The notes beneath the pieces were generated by a model. That model saw only the letters and a list, made by a program, of their open reading frames with translations, was not told the origin of the DNA and ran no database searches. Shown piece by piece: positions 52,701-61,700 of a stretch of 64,000 nucleotides of DNA. Every line of letters begins with the position of its first letter. The first letter of the stretch is position 1. The translations under genes and the position numbers were made by a program. Source of the DNA: Tridacna crocea (Eukaryota; Mollusca; Bivalvia; Cardiida; Cardiidae); assembly GCA_943736015.1 (NCBI GenBank), contig OX031059.1, forward strand, positions 59,221,159 to 59,285,158, read 5' to 3'.

Positions 52701-55700
52701 CTCATTGTATTATATGTTTGATAAATATAAGGTACAAAACTTTGTATTGAGATTGTCCAAACAATAACATCTTCTTCTTGGAGCCCATGGCATCTTGCAC
52801 AGAACATGTTTTTGTAGGTGATCATATGAACTTTGTCAGTTACAAGAATGGCACTTCTGTAGTAGCCTTGTAACCAAAGTTGTCTGTAGTCAGATTCACA
52901 AAACCGTTTATTTACCAAAACATCCAATGTGTTCATGTTGGGGCAAGCTGATATAGCTCTAATTCTATAATTGAAATTAGCAAAATACTCTGTGTTGTAA
53001 TTTGGATAAATACATTGGTATGTTTGATCTTCCCTGCTCTCATCAGCTAGATCCATTTGGAGCTCATGTTTGTAGTCCACACAGCATCTGTTTGTATTTA
53101 CACAAGTTGGCGTACAATCACATTGGGAGCAGCATTTCCTTGCAGATTCTGCATGATTGTCATCCACCCGTAACTCAATATTTGTGCTACATAATTGTGA
53201 TTCTGGGCAGACCCACAACTGTGTGGCAGTTATATTTCTTATCATTTCATCTTCAATGTGATCTAGTTGTGCAAGTATGTCAGCCTTAGGTCTCAGTATA
53301 TCTACATCACTGGCTTGATGAGTGCAGCCTAAAAGTGCACATAGAGCCAGAAGGTATGTCATTGACATAGTTAAAATGTGTGGATTTTATCTTCTGCAAG
53401 GTTTGCCAGACCTAGAATGAAATAATAAACAAAAGGGCCAAGATGGCCCTGGATCGCTCACCTGAATTTTTGAGAGGACGATAGCCTTTTTTTTTTAAGG
53501 TATTGAAACACTGGAAACAAAATCATCATTTTGCCAAGCAATTAATTAAAGGTCACCTGTAAAAGTCCTTTCAAAATCTGACCAGCGGTTTCAGAGAAGA
53601 AGAATTTTCAAGAATTTCTTCATTTCCATATAGTGCAAGTAGCCCCCATTCACCAGAGAAATGTTTCTTGACGAATCAAACTTTCACAAACAATTTTTGA
53701 AAAGGGTCACCCAAGGAATATCTCTGTGAAAAGTTTCCAAAATCTGACAAGCCGTTTCAGACAAGAAGAATTTTTAAGAATTTCTTCATTGCCCTATAGT
53801 GCAAGTAGCCCCCATTCACCAGAGCCATGTTTCTTGATGAATCAAAATTTGACGAACAATTTTGAAAAGGGTCACCCAAGGAACATCTCTGTGAAATTAT
53901 TTTAAAATCTGGCCAGCGGTTTCTGAGAAGAAGAATTTTTAAGAATTTCTTCATTTCTGTATAGTGCAAGAAACCCCCATTCACCAGAGCCATGTTTCTT
54001 GACAGATCAAAATTTCGCAAGCAATTTTTGAAAAGGGTAATCCAAGGAACATTTCTGTGAAATTATTTCAAAATATGACCAGAGGTTTCAGAGAAGAAGA
54101 ATTTTTAAGAATTTCTTCATTTCATTATAGTGCAAGAAGCCCCCATTCACCAGAGCCATGTTTTTTGACGGATCAAAATTTTGCGAACAAGTTTTGGAAA
54201 GGTTCACACAAGGAACATCTCTGTGAAATTATTTTAAAATCTGGCCAGCAGTTTCAGAGAAGAAGAATTTTTAAGAATTTCTTCATTTCTGTATAGTGCA
54301 AGAAGCCCTCATTCACCAGAGCCATGTTTCTTGACAGATCAAAATTTCGCGAACAAGTTTTGAAAAGGGTCACCCAAGGAACATCTCTGTGAAATTATTT
54401 TAAAATCTGGCCTGCGGTTTCTGAGAAGAAGATTTTTAAAGAATTTCCTAAAAAATTCCATTCCGTTGCCATGGCAACCAGAGTTTTTGACGGAATCAAA
54501 TTCTGTGAACTCTTTTTAAAGAGGACCTCCCAAGGAACATTCCAGCCAAGTTTGCTCTAAATTGGCCCAGCGGTTTAGGAGGAGTTGATGTTTGAAGAAT
54601 TGTTGACGGCGGATGACGCACGACGGACACTGGGTGATCCTAAAAGCTCCCCTTGAGCATGTTGTGCTCAGGTGAGCTAAAAATCATGTATTTCATGTTG
54701 TAATCTCCTGTTGTTTGCTAAGGAGGGGCTAGAAGAAAAAGATGACATCTGCATGAATTAACAAATATAGATGTCACCTTTTTCCTGAAAGCCCATGAAA
54801 TCTTTTTTTCATATATGTTCTATGCTTGACAAAAACAAGAACTGTCATTTCAGGCAGTACAAAAACTAAGTCATGTCTGGACCTCATAGTAATATAGATG
54901 ATGATTATGCTTAACCCATTACCAAACGACAATATTTTAGACTGGTCCAAATTGAAAGCATTTGCAGATGACAAAATAAAAGTGACTGAAAACTTGAAAT
55001 TTGTTTTGTGAAGGGTAGAAAACATTGTGGGAAAAGGAGAAAATGCTGCATTTTCTCCTTTTCCCACAATGTTTTCTCAAGGCTTCTTTCTCAGGGGCGT
55101 CAAAAGTAGGGATTGTGTGGTAATGGGTTAATTTTGTCCTTCAGTGTGATCTTGATCTATGTTATTCATATGAGTAAATTAATGCACTTGCCAGATGCAT
55201 TCTAAGGTTAAAAACCTGGATAAAGTCTGAAATACATTGGCAGCTATGAGAACAAAGTGCATGCAAATTCACCATGTATTTACTACATGGTTCACCCTAG
55301 TTAACACCAACCAGGTAGTTAGACACCACTCAACAAAATTAATATATATTGGCTTCATTAGATTTGCTTCATTAAACGGTACTCAGAAAGAAGTGAATAG
55401 CTTTGAAACTGATTGCCAATTTATTAGGAAAGGTAAATGCTCAAAGAATAATGTTATAACTGCTCCATTACAGTCAAGATAATGGGAACAATAAATTCAC
55501 AAAGAATTGAATAGCATTGCAGGAACATAAAAAAGGATTTTTGTTTAATGTTAGGAAAATATTATAAAAAAAGAAGTTACAGTCAGTATTAGAAAAAATA
55601 AATTGTCCTTTTATATTATTTGTTTTCAATAGTTTTCTAATATAGCAAATTTTGAATTTGTTGTACAATCATGGATGTAAATCATCATTACAGTAGAACC

Positions 55701-58700
55701 ATAGTGCCTTACCTTCAGTGGAAGCTGTACAGCACAAGATGTCCATCACCTTTAAACTAAGCCCATGTCTGGTGTCTGGCTTAAATATGAAACGGATAAC
55801 AGTTCTAAACATTAACCATTTAGGTCATTGGAAATTCTGGATTCATCAAAATAAATTATGAATTCTAAAGGAATCTTAGAGAAATATTTCACCATAACAC
55901 TCAAGAGAACCATAAAAAAAATGGAACAAACTCTTGTACTTTGACTTTTTTTTTTCTCTTTTTTTTAGCTCCACTGGCCGAAGGCCAGCAGGCTTATGTC
56001 ATGGCCCGTTGTCCGTCGTGCGTCCATCCTTCCGTCCGTGCGTTAACTTTTTCTTTAAACATCTTCTTCTCTGAAACTACCGATCCAATTTTGATGAAAC
56101 TTCACAGAAATGATCCTGCCATGGTCCTCTTCAGAATTTCTTGAAAGAATTTAATTCCTTCAAAAACTCTGATTGCCATGGCAACAAAACTGAAAATTTT
56201 TGAAAATCTTTAAAAATCTTCTTGTCTGAAACCGTAAGGCCTAGGACTACCAAATTTGGCATGTAGCTTTATCTAGTGGACCTCTACCAAGTTTCTTCAA
56301 ATTATAGCCCTGGGGTCAAAATTGGCCCCGCCCCGGGGGTCACAAGTTTTACATGGGCTTATTTAGGGAGAACTTTAAAACTCCTCTTCTACCTAGGCAT
56401 ACGGCCTAGGGCTACCAAATTTGGGATGTTGTTTTATCTAGTGGACCTCTACCAAGAGTGTCTAAATTATAGCCCGGGGGTCAAAATTGGCCCCGCCCCA
56501 GGGGTACCAAGTTTTACATGGGCTTATATAGGGAGAATTTTAAAATTCTTCTACCACCTAGCCATAGGGCCTAGGGCTACCAAATTTGGCATGTAGCTTT
56601 ATCTAGTGGACCTCTACCAAGGGTGTACAACTTATAGCCCAGGGGTCAAATATGGCCCCGCCCCGGGGGGGGGGGGATTTTACATGGATTTATATAGGGA
56701 ATACTTCCAAAATCTTCTCACACCTAGCTATAAGGGCTAGGGCTTTTAAATTTTGCATGTAGCTTTATCTAAGGGGTCTCTACCAAGGGTGCCCAAATTA
56801 TAGCCCTGGGGTCAAATTTAGCCCCGTCACAGGGGGTTACAAGTTTTACATGGGCTTATATAGGGAAACTTTAATAATCTACCTGTACATAGCCATAAGG
56901 CCTAGGGCTACCAAATTTTGCATGTAGCTTTATCTAATGGGCCTCTACCAAGAGGGCCCAAATTTTAACTTGGGGGATCAAGTTTGACCCCACCCCAGGG
57001 GTCACAAGTTTTACATTGGCTTTATAAACCTGTCTCATGGGTCACACATTTTACAGGGCCTTTTATTGAGCAAACTTGTTTTACATGGCTTTTTATTGGG
57101 CAATATTCAAAAATCTTTGTGTTTATAACCACACATTCTAGTTTCATATTGTAGGTCTGGGGTCAAAATTGGCTCCATCCAGGGATCACAAGTTTAACAT
57201 GGGCTTAAAAATATAATCACTTCAACATTTAAACATCAATCAAGGGAAATAACTCTTTTTATGAAAGATAAAGTTTGGTACTATTTACCTCCCTTGATTA
57301 TCAAACTACATTGGTACATGATTGGTGCTAGACATTAAGTTTTTTGATAGAAAATATTCTGTTTTCAAGTGTGATTCATTTTGATGCTAATAGTTATGCT
57401 CACATGAGGTGAATTATAAATTCAGAGTAAGGTTTCTATCATTCAGCTTATATTTCTAAGGATTTTACCTTTCATGCTAATGAATTAACCTGCTTGTACT
57501 GCCTGACAGTGTTCATTGTTTTTGAAGGCCTTCTTTTTCATGGTCATGAACACTTGAATTTGTGTGGTAAAGGGTTAAAAAGCCAGTGGAGCGATACAGG
57601 GCCATCATGGCCCTCTGGTTCATTTAACTCTTTACCACACCAGAAAATTTTAGACTGGTCCAAATTGAAAGAATTTGCAGACAACAAAATAAAGGTGACT
57701 GAAAAATAGAAATTTGTTCTTGTATGGGTAGGAAACACTGTGGGAAAAGGAGAAAATGCTGGTTACCAGCATTTTCTCCATTTCCCACAGTGTTTTCAAA
57801 AGGCTTCTTTCTCAGGGGCGTCAAAAGTAGGGATTGTGAAGTAATGGGTTAAAGAAGGTTTTCAAAAACTGTCTACAGCAGATGAGAAAAAAGGTATGCA
57901 CATAACTCTGCGAAATGATACAGTTCTAGACTTGTCCAAACTGAAAACATTTCCAGACGACAATTTAACCCATTACCACACAATCCCTACTTTTGACGCC
58001 CCTGAGAAAGAAGCCTTTAGAAAACCTTGTGGGAAAAGGAGAAAATGCTGGTAACCAGCATTTTCTCCTTTTCCCACAATGTTTTCTACCCTTCACAAAA
58101 CAAATTTCAAATTTTCAGTCCCTTTTATTTTGTCGTCTGCAAATGCTTTCAATTTGGACAAGCCTGAAATATTGTCATTTGGTAACATGGTAAATGTTGT
58201 TTAGATGACGGAATTTGTCTATGATAAGGTAGAAAGAGTTGTGGGAAAGGGAGAAAATTCTGGTTACCAGCATTGTCTCCTTTTCCCACAATGGTTTCAA
58301 AGTCTTCTGCATCGCGGTCATTAAATCTAGGATTGTATAAGTGTTCAGATAAAAGGATTATGAAAGTTGTTGATCATATTTTACAAGCGCTGATAATTGA
58401 GAGCTATCTATAACATTTAATGAGGGTTTTTCGTTATAATTGTGACATTTGAGATAGACACAATGAGTTGTGTATAAATTAAAAAAGGTGGAAAAACGGG
58501 CTCTTGCTCCTGTCCATGGTGTGTACTTCGGCATTATTTCATATCAAAAGTACCCTTTTGTAAATGTTTGTTTGTTTGATGTGTAAGACTGGAGCAACTG
58601 CAGATTATTTTTCAAGCTGAAGTCTTTTCCAAAGGACAAAATTTGAGACTGGCCCAAATTGAGAGTTTTTGCAGACGACAAAATGAATGTATCTCAAAAT

Positions 58701-61700
58701 TTGAAAGTTTGTGTCCAGCAGGGTAGAAAACATTGCGTGAAAAGTAGAGAATGCTAGTTACCAGCGTTTTCTCCTTTTCCCACAATGTTTTCAAAAGGCT
58801 TCTTTCTCAGAAAACCAGGCATTGTTTGGTAGTTTTGACTAGCCTTAGGAAAAGGGCAGCATTTTCAACTTTTCCCACAGTGTCTTCTACCCTTTGGAAG
58901 AATTATTTCAGGTTTTTAGTTACTTTTAACCCTTTTCCACACAATCTGGACTTTAAGAACCCTGAAAAAGAAGCCCTTTGAAACCGCTGTGGGAAAAGGA
59001 GAAAATGCTGGTAAACCGCATTTTCTTCTTATCCCACAATGTTTTCTACCCTTCCCAAAACAATCCTTGAAATTGGAAGTCACATCTATCTTGTCACCTG
59101 CAAATACTTTGGAAATGTTGGACTAGTCTGAAATTTTGTTGTTTGGTAAAGGGTTAATTTCTCTTCTGCAAATGCTTTAGGCTTTGGTAAGTCAAAAATT
59201 TTGTTATGTTGTAAAGAGTAAAACAATAGTGTCCCTACTTGTAAGAGTTTTGTGTAACTTGTATGAATTATTAGCTCACCTGAGCACAGAGAGCTCAAGC
59301 TGGGCTTTTGTGATCATGCTGTCTGTTGTGCATTGGGCTTCATCAACCTTTATCTGTAGAGGCCTTTTATTTCATTTTCATACTCTGGAAACTTCCTGAA
59401 AATATTTGTATTTTTTATATGTTAGAGGAATGTGAAAATAGGTCAAGTCAGGTGAAAAACTAGGTCACTGGGTCGAATCTTATGAAAACCTTAGAGGTAA
59501 CATTTTCAAGCCAAATCTCTTGAAACTTAATCAGAATGTTTGTCTTGATATCTTGCCCAATTTTGAATATGAGTCATGTCAGGTAAAAACTAGGTCACCA
59601 GGTAAAATCGTAGAACAAAACCTTTTGTACCCTCTAAATCAACATTTTCAGCCCATTACTCTTGAAAGTAGGTAAGAATATTTGTCTAGCTGATATGTCA
59701 CGTTTTCTACCGACTATTATACATGCAATCAAAAATCCCTCGGGTGTTCATAGATTTGCTGTTTGGACTCCAAACAGAAAATAATTTTCCTAAAAGTGTA
59801 AGGGCTTGTAATGCCTATGGAAATTTCATCAGTGATATAAAATCATTGAATTGAATGTGGTAAAGAGATAATACCTTCTGATAATTTTTAGTTTGCATAG
59901 ATATTTTCAATATCACTGAACTGAGACATATTGAGGACTAGTAAAGAATTATGCATCATAGAGGTACAATATGTCCGTAGTTTGAACTCCACCTTATTGA
60001 AAGCATTTGCAGACCACAAATAAAAAGTGGCTGATGTTTTTACCTTGCAACCAAATTTTACACTTTTCCAAATAATAATAAGTCACAGACTAGAAATTAA
60101 CCCATTACTACACAATCCCTACTTTTGACGACCCTGAGAAAGAAGCTAAAACATTGAGGGAAAAGGAGAAAATGCTGGTTACCCTGAGAAAGAAGCTAAA
60201 ACATTGAGGGAAAAGGAGAAAATGCTGGTTACCAGCATTTTCTCCTTTTCCCACAATGTTTTCTACCCTTCACAGATCAAATTTCACATTTTCAGTCACT
60301 TTTATTTTGTTGTCTGCAAATTTATACTTTCAATTTGGACAAGCTTAAAATTTTGCTGTTTGGTAATGAGTTAAATGTGGCTCATGTCTTTACCAGGCAA
60401 CCAAATTTTATACTTCTCTGACAGAAATAATGTCAAAGACAACAAATTTAATGTGGCTCAGATTCTAGAAACGGACTACAAAGGCAAAGAATGTGGTGGT
60501 AAAAGTAGAAAATGTTGATTACCAGCATATTATCCCTTTCCAGCAATGTTCAAGAAAAGCATCTTCCCCAGGATGATTAAATCCTAGGATTTTGTATTAA
60601 AGCATTGAATGATAGGTTTGGTCTGATTTCTTGCATTATCTCCTTTTTTCCACAATGTTTTCTAAAACTTTCCTAGTTTGGTTGATTAACCCTTTCCCAC
60701 ACAATGCCAACTTTTGATGACATAGAGAAACGGGACTCGTGAAAACACTTTGGAAAAGGAGAAAATGCTGGGAGCCAACATTTTCTCCTTTTTTTCCCAC
60801 AATGTTTTCTACTCTTTTTCTACATCTTCCACAATTTAAGCAACATTAAATTTTGCTTCTATGTATGCCTTGGATTTGGACATTCTAAAATTTTGTTTTG
60901 TGGTAAAGGGTTATAACTTGAGATTGTTATGTATAGGGCGAAACACAGATCCCAAAGGTGTATTTACTATTTAAAAGGTAAATGTAGAATGCACATGGGT
61001 GAAAATTGTTTTAAGCAAATGAGTTGATATAGCCAACAGGAATATTGAATTTCTAAGATAATGTATCTGGAAAAAGCAATTCCAATAATTATAAATCTTC
61101 ATTTCTTCCTACCATTAGAAGGGAATCTGTATTAAACCCTCTACCACACAATTCCAACTATGAGCAACCCCGAGAAACATTGTTGGAAAAAGGTTGGTTT
61201 TTCTGTGAGCTTTGCACATAATGGGGTATTTGATTTTCTCAAATTTATAATAGAAAGCTAACATGTAAATTTTTTAGGACATTTAGATTTTTCTGGGGTC
61301 CACTTCAGAAGTATAGGGTTCTTGAAAAATGTGATCTAGTGGTCTTAACCCATTACCAAACAACAAGATTATAGACTTGTCCAAATTGAAAGCTTTTGCA
61401 GACGACAAAATAAAAGTGTCTGAAAATTTGAGATTTGTTTTGTGAAAGGTAGTAAACATTATGGGAAAAGGAGAAAATGCTGGTTACCAGCATTTTCTCC
61501 TTTTCCCACAATGTTTTCTAAAGGCTTCTTTCTCAGGGGCATCAAAAGTAGGGATTGTGTGTGGTAATGGGTTAAAGATGCCCGTCCACAGCAAAAACGC
61601 TGTTTAATTTCAAACAATTTAGAATGTTACAGAAATCTGTCCTTCATGTAAGCATGGATGAATTACTGACATATGTGATGTAATTGAAAAAAAGAAACAC

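Noticed and set aside
52774..52810. CARCH in the receptor ectodomain as a c-type haem site
   Set aside because: It is a CxxCH match by chance in a Cys-rich extracellular domain with a second, non-matching copy (CAIC).
53757..54020. Repeated frames in RC-A units (NMALVNGG type)
   Set aside because: They come from the tandem units, shift frame between units and lack starts, domains or conservation of length.
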